Notes under the pieces: generated by a model
The model's database searches: none
What the model saw: only the letters and a program-made list of their open reading frames with translations
Told to the model about the DNA's origin: nothing
Shown: positions 1-8,619 of the stretch, piece after piece
Layout: each line of letters begins with the position of its first letter
Numbering within the stretch: the stretch's first letter is position 1
Translations under genes and position numbers: made by a program
NCBI RefSeq assembly: GCF_040545805.1
Contig: NZ_JBEPMO010000010.1
Span: 1-64,000 of the forward strand
Origin: Moheibacter stercoris
GTDB taxonomy: Bacteria > Bacteroidota > Bacteroidia > Flavobacteriales > Weeksellaceae
DNA: 64,000 nt
Direction of reading: 5' to 3'

Positions 1-27
1 AGCAATTTACTAAAATTGCTTCAATTG

Positions 28-52
28 GGAAAGCTTTGGCTTTCCTTTTTTT
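28..52 (+). terminator. Rho-independent terminator of a gene upstream of the window
   Basis: GGAAAGC (28-34) pairs with GCTTTCC (39-45) around a TTTG loop and is followed directly by seven T. It points in the plus direction, so it should end a plus-strand transcript that begins before the window. Bases 1-20 also form a weaker AT-rich inverted repeat (AGCAATTT / AAATTGCT). Confidence 0.7.
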
Positions 53-64
53 ATTTATAAAAAA

Positions 65-96
65 GGCTATCTCACTTTTGAGACAGCCTCTTTTTT
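65..96. terminator. Terminator behind the histidine kinase gene (probably bidirectional)
   Basis: GGCT-A-TCTC (65-73) pairs with GAGA-C-AGCC (80-88), with one A/C mismatch, flanked by A-rich sequence on the left and T-rich sequence on the right. Read on the minus strand it follows the kinase stop codon by about 20 bases and ends in a T-run; read on the plus strand it could act as a second terminator for the upstream neighbour. Confidence 0.6.
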
Positions 97-117
97 ATTT
101 TGCTTGAAATTCAACTT

Positions 118-1167
118 TTAAGCTTTGGTAAGAGTAAAACTGAATTGAGTTCCTACTTTGTATTGGCTCTTCACTTTGATCTTTTCCCCGTGCGCTTCCA
201 ATATATGTTTTACTATAGAAAGACCTAAACCGGAACCTCCAGAATTGCGACTGCGGCTTTTATCGATTCGGTAGAAACGTTCAAAAATTCGATCCAAATG
301 ATCTTTTTTGATACCGATTCCATTGTCTTTCACGGTCGTTTTGATTTTATCACCCACCGTTTTGAAAGAAACTACCACTTCAGCTGATTCCTTTGCCGAA
401 TGATTGATGGCGTTGACAATCAAATTCGTCAATACTTGTTCAATTCGTTCAATGTCGCCCATTACACGGATTGGAATATCCAATGGATTTTCTATCGTCA
501 AGGTTACATTGTTTTTCTGCGCCTTGATTTCCAGTAAATCAAAAACTTCACGAGTCAATGCCAAGATGTTGAAACTTTTGATGTTGATTTTTTGATTTCC
601 CGATTCCAATTCGGTAATCATATCAAGATCTTTGACGATATAGGCCAATCTTTCAACCGATTTGTTGATGCGATTTAAGTATTTGTCGCGGATGTTTTCG
701 TCTTCTACTCCACCTTCAATCAACGTCAAAACGTAACCTTGAATAGAAAATAAAGGTGTTTTCAATTCATGTGAAACATTCCCCAAAAATTCTCTTCGGT
801 AATTTTCACGTTCCGTCAACAAATCAATTTCTTTGGTTTTGACGTCAGTAATAGAAGAAATTTGTTCGGACAATCCCTCGAAATTTTTGGCTGTTTCTTG
901 AGGGTTTAAATCTGGAACCAACGAATACAATTGATTGATGTTCCATTTGGAAATCTTACGGAAAGCAAAGCTCAAAATTCCAAAAATGATGGCAAAAGGT
1001 AAGATGAATGCTAAAATCAAATTTCTCCAAATAAATTCTTTGGAAAACCAATGCATAAAACTCTGGTCAAATATGGCTGTATAAACCAACCAACTAAGAA
1101 TCCATGTGAGCAAAGCCCCACAGAGAGAATATAAAAATGTATTGAACCAACGATTGGGTACTGACAT
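118..1167 (-). CDS. PhoR-like sensor histidine kinase
   Basis: Membrane sensor kinase of a two-component system. Two hydrophobic segments (about residues 11-32 and 48-69) are separated by only a short loop, so there is no large periplasmic sensor. The HisKA dimerisation domain has the phospho-acceptor His133 in the context VSHELKTP. The HATPase_c domain has DNGIGI and GGSGLGLSIV (G1 and G2 boxes). At 349 residues it lacks the PAS domain of classical PhoR. It lies directly behind its response regulator (1-base gap), so the two are cotranscribed. The phosphate-sensing role is inferred from the PhoB-like partner and the adjacent receptor locus; kinase function itself is secure. Confidence 0.93.
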   Translation of the reverse strand: MSVPNRWFNTFLYSLCGALLTWILSWLVYTAIFDQSFMHWFSKEFIWRNLILAFILPFAIIFGILSFAFRKISKWNINQLYSLVPDLNPQETAKNFEGLSEQISSITDVKTKEIDLLTERENYRREFLGNVSHELKTPLFSIQGYVLTLIEGGVEDENIRDKYLNRINKSVERLAYIVKDLDMITELESGNQKINIKSFNILALTREVFDLLEIKAQKNNVTLTIENPLDIPIRVMGDIERIEQVLTNLIVNAINHSAKESAEVVVSFKTVGDKIKTTVKDNGIGIKKDHLDRIFERFYRIDKSRSRNSGGSGLGLSIVKHILEAHGEKIKVKSQYKVGTQFSFTLTKA

Positions 1168-1168
1168 C

Positions 1169-1843
1169 TTAGGCGTTCAATTTATACCCAACTCCTTTGA
1201 TTGTGGAAAGTCGGTCGTTGCCAAATTTTTCACGTAATTTTCTGATGTGAACGTCTATGGTTCTACCTCCAACAATGACTTCATTTCCCCAGATTTTTTC
1301 CAAAATCTCATCACGTTTAAAAACTCTTTTTGGATTGGACGCCAACAAGGCTATCAATTCAAATTCTTTGCGAGGTAAGGTGAAATCTTGTCCTTGAAAA
1401 ACCACTTTGTAGGTTTCACGATCAATGATGAAATCTTCTAATTCAATGAATTCTTGTCTTTCTTCGGTAGTTTTCAATCGTAAAAGCGCTTTGATTTTGC
1501 TCATCAAAACTTTGGGTTTGACAGGTTTTGTGATGTAATCATCTGCTCCTGCATCATAACCTGCTAATTGAGAAAACTCTTCTATGCGAGCAGTCAAGAA
1601 AACGATCAGTGTTTTTTTCAAGGATTCCACTTTTCGGATTTCTGAACAAGCTTCAATTCCGTCCATTTCGGGCATCATGATGTCCAACAAAATCAATTCT
1701 GGTTTTTCAATTTTGGCTTTTTTCAAACCTTCAGCACCATTATTTGCGGTAATGACTTCGTATCCTTCTTTGATCAAATTATAGGATAAGAACTCCAAAA
1801 TATCGGGTTCATCATCTACCAATAGTATTTTGATTTTTTTCAT
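1169..1843 (-). CDS. PhoB/OmpR-family response regulator
   Basis: DNA-binding response regulator of 224 residues. The receiver domain (about 1-120) carries the acidic pair Asp10/Asp11, the phospho-acceptor Asp54 in LLDIMMPEMDG, a Thr in FLTAR and the invariant Lys in the ITKP motif. The C-terminal winged-helix domain (about 130-224) has the OmpR/PhoB pattern ending in GGRTIDVHIRKLREK and IKGVGYK. It is first in a two-gene operon with the kinase and is divergent from a TonB-dependent receptor 188 bases away, which it may control. Assignment to PhoB rather than another OmpR member is by family resemblance and context. Confidence 0.93.
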   Translation of the reverse strand: MKKIKILLVDDEPDILEFLSYNLIKEGYEVITANNGAEGLKKAKIEKPELILLDIMMPEMDGIEACSEIRKVESLKKTLIVFLTARIEEFSQLAGYDAGADDYITKPVKPKVLMSKIKALLRLKTTEERQEFIELEDFIIDRETYKVVFQGQDFTLPRKEFELIALLASNPKRVFKRDEILEKIWGNEVIVGGRTIDVHIRKLREKFGNDRLSTIKGVGYKLNA

Positions 1844-1912
1844 GTTGAAATGCTATCGAATCCAGTGCCCAAATTTACGAGAATTATCGCAGAAAAAGGA
1901 TGAATGTTTTTG

Positions 1913-1949
1913 TTTAACAAAGATTTAAACTTAAGTTAACCTAGTAACC
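1913..1949. promoter_or_regulatory. Phased direct repeats in the response-regulator/receptor intergenic region
   Basis: The 188-base divergent gap holds a series of related half-sites: TTTAAC (1913-1918), TTTAAAC (1924-1930), GTTAAC (1935-1940) and GTAACC (1944-1949). The spacing is about one helical turn (12, 10 and 8-9 bases). OmpR/PhoB regulators bind direct repeats spaced about 11 bases, so this is a candidate operator for the adjacent regulator. The sequence does not match the E. coli Pho box and the assignment is inference. Confidence 0.4.
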
Positions 1950-2031
1950 TTTCCTTAATCTTTATTTAATTTTTTCGTGAATTCTGCCTCTCAATTCCTT
2001 CTGTTCTTTGCAGTGAAATATTCAACACAAA

Positions 2032-4785
2032 ATGAAACAAGGATTTTTTATTGCATTGCTATGTTTAAGTTCCTTTTTATGGGGACAAACATCTGCAAAG
2101 ATTTATGGAACTGTAAATGACTCGAATGGTTTTGGGTTAAGTAATGCCGATATTTTGATCAATGGAGGCGCAATAAATACTTTTACAGATGATGATGGGA
2201 AATTTGAAATTCCATTGGAAGCTGGGATGTACGAACTAATAATTGCAGCTTATGGATACCAAGATTTCGTTCAAAATATTCAGTTAAAAGAAGGAGAAAA
2301 TATAGAAATCAATTCTCAATTAAAAAGTTTAGAAGAAGAAACAACCCAATTGTCAGAGGCAGTTATTGTTGGGCAAGTCAGCAAAGAAGGGGAAGCTTCT
2401 TTGTTAAATATTCAAAAAAATTCTGTAACCATCCAAGAAAATATAGGGATCAAAGAATTGGAACGTAAGGGAGTAAGTGATGTTGCATCTGCCGTTACCA
2501 AAGTATCGGGAATTTCAAAACAAGAAGGTTCTAGTGTTATTTACGTTCGTGGTTTGGGAGATCGTTACAATTCTACCACTATGAACGGATTGCCAATCCC
2601 GTCCAATGATCCCGAATACAAAAACATCGATTTGTCCATCTTTTCAACCGATATTTTATCCTATGTAAACATTGACAAAGTATACAACGGAAATTATTTC
2701 GGGGATTTTGCCGGTGGAAATGTCAACATCATGACCAAGCAGCATTCTGGAAAAGGATTTTTCAAATTGGGAATGACTTCTCGAGTGAATTCCAATGCGA
2801 TTTCAGACAAAAACTTTCAGTTGCAATCTGGAATCAACTGGTTGGGATTTGACAAAGCAAAGAATCCAAAAAGTTTAACTCAATATGGTTTTGAAAACGG
2901 ATTGAATCCTAAAAAATCGGGTGCTTTGGGTTCTGGATTTTCTATTACTACTGGAGATCGATTCAATGTGGGCGAGAAAGGAAAATTTAGTTTTTACTTG
3001 ACAGCATCACATGACAATGATTTCACAAGTTACGAAGATGGATTTTTGAAATCGGGAGTCAATGCGCAAGGGGTCGTTCAGGGAAAAGATTTGACCGATT
3101 ATCAAGTTTATCAATATTCGACCAATACAACCGGATTTTTGAATCTTTCTCATCAATTCAACTCCAAACAAAAACTAAGTTTCAATAGTTTATTGGTCAA
3201 TTCATCAACTCAAAAATTGGAAGAAGGATCTGGTTATATGCGTGACAATGCCAACGAAGGCGGACTATTGCGCAGAGGTTCTTTTGTTCAAAATTTGGTT
3301 TGGATCAATCAATTATTGGGTGAGCATGCTTTGTCTGATCGTATGAATTTGAATTGGGCTGTTGGATATAATACAGTTCAAAGCGATATGCCCGATCGTT
3401 TCCAAAATATGGTCGAATGGAAATCTGCTCAAAATCAATACGTAATTGCCAATTCATCTGTGTCATTGAACCACCGTTATTTTCAAACGTTAAACGAAGA
3501 TGAGTTTGTAGGGAATTTAGCGATGGACTGGAAATTTGCAGAATCAGATGATTCGTATAAAGGAAAACTAACGATTGGATACAATGGTCGTATCAAAAAC
3601 CGTGATTTCGAAGCAATGCAATACAATCTTTCGCCTGTAGGTGGTTTGGTTTATGCAGATTTTCAAAATATGGACGGATTTTTCAATCCTCAAAACTATG
3701 TAGCGGGCTTGTTTAACATGACAACCTTCTCAGGGAAATCTTTGGATCCTCAATTTTATACGGGAGAACAATCGATTCATGGTGGTTTTGCCAATATTGA
3801 ATACCAACTTTCACCAAAATTCTTTGCGGTTTTAGGTTTAAGAGGAGAATTTGTACAACAAACGGTTGCTTGGAATACTTCATTGGATCCGATGGGTGAT
3901 GAAAACGAAATGGAAGAATTTCAGTTTTTACCAAGTTTGAATTTGAAATATGAAATCAATTCCAAGCAAAATTTACGCTTTGCCACAAGCAAAACCTATA
4001 CGTTACCGCAATTCAAAGAAAGAGCTTTGTTCATGTATGAAGATTTAGGCGAAACCGTTTATGGATGGCCAACAACCTATGCTTCTACCGATTACAATGC
4101 CGATTTGAAATGGGAAATATTTCCGAACACAGGTGAAGTTTTTTCCGTAACGGCTTTCGGTAAATACATTGAAAATCCGATTAACAAATTTACGGTTGCG
4201 TCTTCTACAAACGATGTTTCTTACGCCAATACAGGAGATTGGGGATATGTGTTTGGAGGAGAATTAGAGATTCGTAAATCTTTATTCAAATCAGCATCCA
4301 TAAATCCGGTTCAATTTACTGTGGGTGCCAATTTATCGTATGCACATACCAATCAAGAATTGAACAATGAAAAAGTATTTGAAGAAACAAAATTATCCAA
4401 CGGAAGTCGTATGAATGCCAATTTCACCAATTCAGAAGATCAGTTTCAAGGGGCTTCAGAGTGGTTGGTAAACGCTGACGTAAGTTTTGTCAAAGACTGG
4501 GAAAGAGGTGGAAACTTAATGATGACCTTGGCATACAATTACTTCTCAGACCGCATCTATGCTTTGGGAACAGATGGTAGAGGAAATATCGTCGAAAAAG
4601 GTTTGGGAACATTGGATTTCATCATTCGTACCAAATTGAACCAAAACTTAGGATTTAACCTTCAAGCCAAAAACCTATTGAATCCTTCGTACGAAAGATT
4701 TCAAGAAAATAATAGTGAAACCATTTCTGTATTGAATTACAAACGCGGAATGAATTTCAGCTTTAGTATCAATTATCAATTTTAA
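2032..4785 (+). CDS. TonB-dependent outer-membrane receptor
   Basis: Outer-membrane active transporter of 917 residues energised by TonB. A signal peptide ends near residue 19 (WGQ). It is followed by a carboxypeptidase-regulatory-like beta-sandwich (about 23-90) and a plug domain with the segments VSGISKQEGSS and VYVRG-like IYVRGLGDRYNS, then a 22-strand barrel ending in the aromatic terminus NYQF. Unlike SusC proteins it has no SusD partner; instead a surface lipoprotein follows 21 bases later. It diverges from the PhoB/PhoR-like pair, which suggests induction by phosphate limitation. The substrate is not shown by the sequence; a phosphorylated organic compound or a metal-phosphate complex is only an inference. 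Confidence 0.9.
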   Translation: MKQGFFIALLCLSSFLWGQTSAKIYGTVNDSNGFGLSNADILINGGAINTFTDDDGKFEIPLEAGMYELIIAAYGYQDFVQNIQLKEGENIEINSQLKSLEEETTQLSEAVIVGQVSKEGEASLLNIQKNSVTIQENIGIKELERKGVSDVASAVTKVSGISKQEGSSVIYVRGLGDRYNSTTMNGLPIPSNDPEYKNIDLSIFSTDILSYVNIDKVYNGNYFGDFAGGNVNIMTKQHSGKGFFKLGMTSRVNSNAISDKNFQLQSGINWLGFDKAKNPKSLTQYGFENGLNPKKSGALGSGFSITTGDRFNVGEKGKFSFYLTASHDNDFTSYEDGFLKSGVNAQGVVQGKDLTDYQVYQYSTNTTGFLNLSHQFNSKQKLSFNSLLVNSSTQKLEEGSGYMRDNANEGGLLRRGSFVQNLVWINQLLGEHALSDRMNLNWAVGYNTVQSDMPDRFQNMVEWKSAQNQYVIANSSVSLNHRYFQTLNEDEFVGNLAMDWKFAESDDSYKGKLTIGYNGRIKNRDFEAMQYNLSPVGGLVYADFQNMDGFFNPQNYVAGLFNMTTFSGKSLDPQFYTGEQSIHGGFANIEYQLSPKFFAVLGLRGEFVQQTVAWNTSLDPMGDENEMEEFQFLPSLNLKYEINSKQNLRFATSKTYTLPQFKERALFMYEDLGETVYGWPTTYASTDYNADLKWEIFPNTGEVFSVTAFGKYIENPINKFTVASSTNDVSYANTGDWGYVFGGELEIRKSLFKSASINPVQFTVGANLSYAHTNQELNNEKVFEETKLSNGSRMNANFTNSEDQFQGASEWLVNADVSFVKDWERGGNLMMTLAYNYFSDRIYALGTDGRGNIVEKGLGTLDFIIRTKLNQNLGFNLQAKNLLNPSYERFQENNSETISVLNYKRGMNFSFSINYQF

Positions 4786-4806
4786 TTCACATAAAAACGT
4801 ATCAAA

Positions 4807-5976
4807 ATGAAAAAATCAGTGATCAAATTATGGAGTGTTCTTGCCATTTCAACCACCTTCTTTTTTGCAAGTTGTTCTAGTGACGACGATTCAAGCTCAA
4901 GCAACGAAAGTACTGTTGAGGTAGATGCAAACGATTTTCAAGGAACTTTTGCGGGAGAAGGAACCGATGTGGTTTTGGACCCAAGTAAAGTATATAAATT
5001 AACTGGACCTGTAAAGATTTTAGAAAATGCAACCTTAACCATTCCAGCTGGAACTAGAATTGAGGCTACGGGAGGTACAAGTGCGTATATCGCAATTGGG
5101 CAAAACGCTCAAATCTTTGTGAACGGTTCTGCAAATGCGCCAGTTGTAATGACAAGTGGAACAAATAATCCAACTCCAGGCGATTGGGGAGGATTGGTAA
5201 TTTGTGGAAATGCTCCGATCAACCGTGCAGGTTCTGCCATGTCTGAAGTAGGAGATCTACCATATGGTGGAAATCTTGTTTCTGATAATTCTGGATCTAT
5301 CCAATATTTACGTGTAGAATATTCGGGAGCAAACTTTACAGCTGAAAAAGAATTCAATGGAGTAAGTTTCTTTGGTGTTGGAAACGGAACAACTGTAAAT
5401 TATGTTCAAGTTTACAACGGAAGTGATGATGGATTTGAATGGTTTGGAGGAACTGTTAACACAAGTAATTTGATTTCAATTGGAAACCAAGATGATCAAT
5501 TCGACTGGACGGAAGGTTGGAATGGAACCAATACGAATTGGTACGCAAAAGAAGCATTCGGACAAGGAAATCGTGGAATTGAAGCAGATGGAAATGGAAC
5601 CAATAATGAATTGACTCCATATTCCAATCCAACCATTACAGGATTAACTTTGATCGGAATTCCTGAAAGTGGAGAACCTCAAGGGATGAAATTAAGAGAA
5701 GGAACCCAAGGAAAATTTAGCAATGTTGTATTGGCAAATTGGGATACTGGAATTGACATTCAACACGATTTAACATTGAGCTGGATTCCTACGAATTTGT
5801 TCATAGACGGAGTGAAATTTGTCAATGTTGGAACAGTATCAAAAGGAAAAAATAGCGCGGGAGAAAGTATTGACGTGAGCAGTGCTTATACGATCAATGA
5901 AGCAGCTACAGGCGCTGGAAATGGCGTGAATTTACCATCTTGGGCTCAAGGTTGGACCAACGTTCAAGGATTATAA
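4807..5976 (+). CDS. Surface lipoprotein with repeat-rich fold, partner of the TonB receptor
   Basis: A 389-residue lipoprotein. A hydrophobic signal ends in a lipobox with Cys23 followed by SSDDDSSSS, an acidic Ser/Asp linker of the kind that directs surface export in Bacteroidota. The mature part opens with ENATLTIPAGTRIEA and continues with Gly/Asn-rich segments (GDWGGLVICGNAP, GGTVNTSNLISIGNQDDQFDW) typical of right-handed parallel beta-helices. Related proteins are commonly found beside this type of receptor in flavobacteria. It is cotranscribed with the receptor (21-base gap) and ends at a strong terminator. Its biochemical function is unknown; binding or processing of the receptor substrate at the surface is a guess. 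Confidence 0.8.
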   Translation: MKKSVIKLWSVLAISTTFFFASCSSDDDSSSSNESTVEVDANDFQGTFAGEGTDVVLDPSKVYKLTGPVKILENATLTIPAGTRIEATGGTSAYIAIGQNAQIFVNGSANAPVVMTSGTNNPTPGDWGGLVICGNAPINRAGSAMSEVGDLPYGGNLVSDNSGSIQYLRVEYSGANFTAEKEFNGVSFFGVGNGTTVNYVQVYNGSDDGFEWFGGTVNTSNLISIGNQDDQFDWTEGWNGTNTNWYAKEAFGQGNRGIEADGNGTNNELTPYSNPTITGLTLIGIPESGEPQGMKLREGTQGKFSNVVLANWDTGIDIQHDLTLSWIPTNLFIDGVKFVNVGTVSKGKNSAGESIDVSSAYTINEAATGAGNGVNLPSWAQGWTNVQGL

Positions 5977-5996
5977 CATTTCATTATAAATAGGAC

Positions 5997-6035
5997 AATT
6001 TCATCTCCATGAAAAACCTATGGAGATGAAATTTT
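5997..6035 (+). terminator. Terminator of the receptor-lipoprotein operon
   Basis: A perfect 14-base stem, AATTTCATCTCCAT (5997-6010) with ATGGAGATGAAATT (6020-6033), a 9-base A-rich loop and trailing T residues, 21 bases behind the lipoprotein stop codon. Confidence 0.8.
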
Positions 6036-6086
6036 GTCTTCTTTAAATAATTGATAAATAATACTCTATAATTTCAATAGATTTAT

Positions 6087-6094
6087 TACCTTTG
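6087..6094 (+). promoter_or_regulatory. -7 element TACCTTTG
   Basis: TACCTTTG matches the Bacteroidota -7 consensus TAnnTTTG and lies 27 bases before the ATG at 6122. No clear TTG -33 element is present at the usual spacing. Confidence 0.55.
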
Positions 6095-6121
6095 CATCCT
6101 CATTTAAAAAATTGCACAATA

Positions 6122-6889
6122 ATGAAAAAAGTTTTTACAATTTTAACTGTTTTTGCAGCATTGTCTTTGTCTGCACAAAACCTATTAGTAAACCCTAGCT
6201 TTGAAGATGGTTTAGCGCCATGGGCTGCTGGAACCCCAGGTTCTTATACTGCTCCTGAAGTATCTACTACTGGATCTCAAGACGGAAACCAACACGTTAC
6301 TTATACAAATGCAACTGCAACTACAGGATTTTTTCAAAATATCCCTGTAACAGCTGGTGAAACTTATACAATCTCTTTCTGGTACAAAGCAGATGGTGAT
6401 GGTACTGACGCTAGAATTTGGAGTGTATACAAAAATGCAGACAATCAAGCTGTTTATACAACTGAAGATGCTTCAACTGATGAGTTCAGAACAAACAACG
6501 GATATTTAGAAAACTCTGCAGAATGGAAATTCCACACTGCTACTATGCCAGCAGGTGATGGTGCAGTTTCTTTAGACGTTGCTTTTAGAGCTTATACTGG
6601 AAGTACAGTTTCTTTTGATAACATTGTTGCATCTGGATCTATGTCAGTTTCTGATGTAAACAATTTCAAAAACTCTGTGAAAATGAACACAGTAGTTACA
6701 GACAAATTAACATTGAAATTAGCTGAAAGATCTACAGTAAACATTTATACTGCTGAAGGTAAATTGGTTTCTTCTAACCGTGTTGACAACGGAGGAAGCA
6801 TCAATACTCAAGCTTTAGCTAAAGGTTTCTACATCGTAACCGTAAGCAACGGAGCGGCTACAGTTAGTCAAAAAATCGTTAAGAAATAA
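6122..6889 (+). CDS. Secreted protein with carbohydrate-binding-like domain and T9SS type A sorting domain
   Basis: A 255-residue exported protein. The ATG at 6122 is preferred over an upstream alternative start at 6092 because it puts a standard signal peptide (MKKVFTILTVFAALSLSAQ) at the N-terminus and leaves the -7 element outside the gene. The mature part begins NLLVNPSFEDGLAPW, the hallmark of galactose-binding-like jelly-roll modules of the CBM4/9 type, extending to about residue 170. The last 70 residues (VNIYTAEGKLV ... GFYIVTVSNG ... KIVKK) form a T9SS type A sorting domain, so the protein should cross the outer membrane and be anchored or released at the surface. No catalytic domain is present. 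The ligand is unknown. Confidence 0.88.
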   Translation: MKKVFTILTVFAALSLSAQNLLVNPSFEDGLAPWAAGTPGSYTAPEVSTTGSQDGNQHVTYTNATATTGFFQNIPVTAGETYTISFWYKADGDGTDARIWSVYKNADNQAVYTTEDASTDEFRTNNGYLENSAEWKFHTATMPAGDGAVSLDVAFRAYTGSTVSFDNIVASGSMSVSDVNNFKNSVKMNTVVTDKLTLKLAERSTVNIYTAEGKLVSSNRVDNGGSINTQALAKGFYIVTVSNGAATVSQKIVKK

Positions 6890-6910
6890 TTCTTATCCAA
6901 TACAAGATAA

Positions 6911-6941
6911 AATCCCGGTTCTATTGAACCGGGATTTTTTT
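6911..6941 (+). terminator. Terminator behind the T9SS type A protein
   Basis: AATCCCGGTTC (6911-6921) pairs with GAACCGGGATT (6926-6936) around a TATT loop, followed by a run of T. It begins 22 bases after the stop codon. The rest of the 6942-7075 gap shows no feature. Confidence 0.9.
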
Positions 6942-7075
6942 GATGTATCTTAAAGTTTCATTTAGATTCACAATCCTATTTAAAAATCAATCGTTGGAAA
7001 CTAAGAATTTAAACGTACTAATGTGTGTGATTTCAAATTAAAAAAATAGTACAGACTCAATCGGACTACTTATTC

Positions 7076-7510
7076 TTAAACGGTTGCTCTTCTTTTTCGA
7101 ATCAAACGATCCAACGAATATTTTCCAGGTCCTAAAAGGAAAATAACGATGTAAACTGCGGTGTAAAACAAGGATAATTCTTTGTCGCGGAATCCGTCAG
7201 CACCATGAATGACAAATCCAGCATAAAGCATCGTAATGATTAAAGGAATGGTGGCTATTCTGGTCATCAATCCAATTATGATGAAAAAGGCACATACGAA
7301 TTCAGCAAATACTACCAAACCAAGTGTAGCGGTTGCGCTTATGCCAAATGGATCGACAAATTGAATGGCTTCATCTGAAAAGAACTTTTGGAACTTTCCC
7401 AAACCATGCCCATACAACATAAATCCACCTGCAATAATTCGCAAAATGAGCGCGGAAACATCAACATTCATTGTCGTCGTTCCCGAGGAAAAATAATTCA
7501 GTTTCTTCAT
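7076..7510 (-). CDS. DoxX family membrane protein
   Basis: A 144-residue four-helix membrane protein. The segment LILRIIAGGFMLYGHGLGKFQKF is the typical first helix of DoxX proteins, followed by VVFAEFVCAFFIIIGLMTRIATIPL and two further helices ending in a basic tail (RLIRKRRATV). DoxX proteins are linked to quinone or thiosulfate metabolism or redox homeostasis in some species, but the role here is unknown. An internal Met14 (7471) just before the first helix is an alternative start. It is followed in the same direction after no close neighbour; the hydrolase gene lies 51 bases downstream and could be cotranscribed. Confidence 0.85.
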   Translation of the reverse strand: MKKLNYFSSGTTTMNVDVSALILRIIAGGFMLYGHGLGKFQKFFSDEAIQFVDPFGISATATLGLVVFAEFVCAFFIIIGLMTRIATIPLIITMLYAGFVIHGADGFRDKELSLFYTAVYIVIFLLGPGKYSLDRLIRKRRATV

Positions 7511-7561
7511 AAAGATTTTTTGTGTAGAATAAAGGTACTAAATAATTTCTAGAATGCCGAT

Positions 7562-8350
7562 TCAGCCTAGGAAATCCACGACGAAATCATAAAATGCTTT
7601 GGGGTTTTCTGCATGTACCCAATGACCAGAATTGGGAACCGTTTTCATTTCATAATTCGGGAAATGCTTTTGAATCAATTCTTTATCTTCTTCTAGTACA
7701 TAGTTCGATTTTTCTCCGCGGATGAACAAAGTTGGATGGTTAAAAATTCCATCTGTCAAATCTCCACCAACCATTTTATCGTAGAATTCTGTTAAGGTAT
7801 TCAAGTTGAATCGAAATGCATAATTTCCTTCATCAGTGTGGTAAACATTCTTCAATAAAAATTGACGCGTTCCCATGTCTGGAATATAATTTTTCAAAAC
7901 ATCCTCAACATCAGAACGTTTTTCAATTTGACCAAAATCTACCGAATTCAGTGCTTTTAAAATCCCTTGATGATGCGGCGGATAAGCTTTTGGCGCCATG
8001 TCTGCAACGATTAATTTCTCAACACGTTCGGGATGCTCGTAGGCAAATTCAATCACCGATCGTCCACCAAGAGAATGTCCCAATAAATAACAACTTTCGA
8101 TTTGATGGTGATTCAAATAATTCAAAATATCCTCGGTCATCGCCTCAAAACTCATATCGTCTGAATGAAAACTTCTTCCGTGGTTGCGTAAATCTATCGT
8201 ATGAACCGTGTAAAAAGAAGCGAATTGCTTCGCCAAGGTGGCAAAATTATCAGACTGCCCAAACAATCCATGTAAAATCAATAAATCTTTGGAAGCTGAA
8301 GTTGAATTCTCGTCTTGCGGATATATTTTGCTATGAAGGATCGAGGTCAT
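7562..8350 (-). CDS. Alpha/beta-fold hydrolase (YbfF-like esterase family)
   Basis: A 262-residue soluble alpha/beta hydrolase. It shows LLILHGLFGQSDNF with the HG oxyanion motif, IDLRNHGRS, the nucleophile elbow GHSLGGR (Ser) and a C-terminal NSGHWVHAENP with the catalytic His; the acid is probably in the FIRGEKSNYV region. No signal peptide, so it is cytoplasmic. The overall pattern resembles the YbfF acyl-CoA/esterase group. The physiological substrate cannot be told from sequence. It lies downstream of pdxJ on the same strand, with a small plus-strand membrane-protein gene between them. Confidence 0.88.
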   Translation of the reverse strand: MTSILHSKIYPQDENSTSASKDLLILHGLFGQSDNFATLAKQFASFYTVHTIDLRNHGRSFHSDDMSFEAMTEDILNYLNHHQIESCYLLGHSLGGRSVIEFAYEHPERVEKLIVADMAPKAYPPHHQGILKALNSVDFGQIEKRSDVEDVLKNYIPDMGTRQFLLKNVYHTDEGNYAFRFNLNTLTEFYDKMVGGDLTDGIFNHPTLFIRGEKSNYVLEEDKELIQKHFPNYEMKTVPNSGHWVHAENPKAFYDFVVDFLG

Positions 8351-8449
8351 GTATTTTTAAATTTTGTCTTTGTTAAATTATTGATATAGTGGGAAATGTT
8401 AGTTTGAAAATACTAAATTAGTAAATCGAACCTTTAAACTATTTTACAA

Positions 8450-8616
8450 ATGAATGAAATTTTATCTCTGATTTTAGCTTTGAAATACTTGCTTCACAAG
8501 TAATGATCGGGCTATTCTCTATTTTGGCAATTTATTTTATCGTTCGTTTGCTGATGAAATTAAACAAGTATTTAAGTTACCGAAACAAACAAATTGAATC
8601 CCAAAATCGAAGTTAA
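8450..8616 (+). pseudogene. Small membrane protein gene, apparently frameshifted near its start
   Basis: An ATG at 8450 opens a short frame (MNEILSLIL...) that ends with TAA at 8501-8503. In the frame one step over, an open stretch runs from 8458 to TAA at 8614-8616 and encodes SDFSFEILASQVMIGLFS, a membrane helix continuing ILAIYFIVRLLMKL and a polar tail. Adding one A to the AAA run at 8457-8459 would join the start to this frame and give a coherent single-helix protein of about 55 residues. Either the gene carries a one-base deletion, the assembly has an error there, or translation starts at the internal ATG 8503 to give 37 residues. Function unknown. Confidence 0.5.
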
Positions 8617-8619
8617 TCC

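Noticed and set aside
7816..8376. 186-codon plus-strand frame opposite the alpha/beta hydrolase
   Set aside because: The minus-strand product has all hydrolase motifs; the plus-strand product is low in structure and begins inside the other gene.
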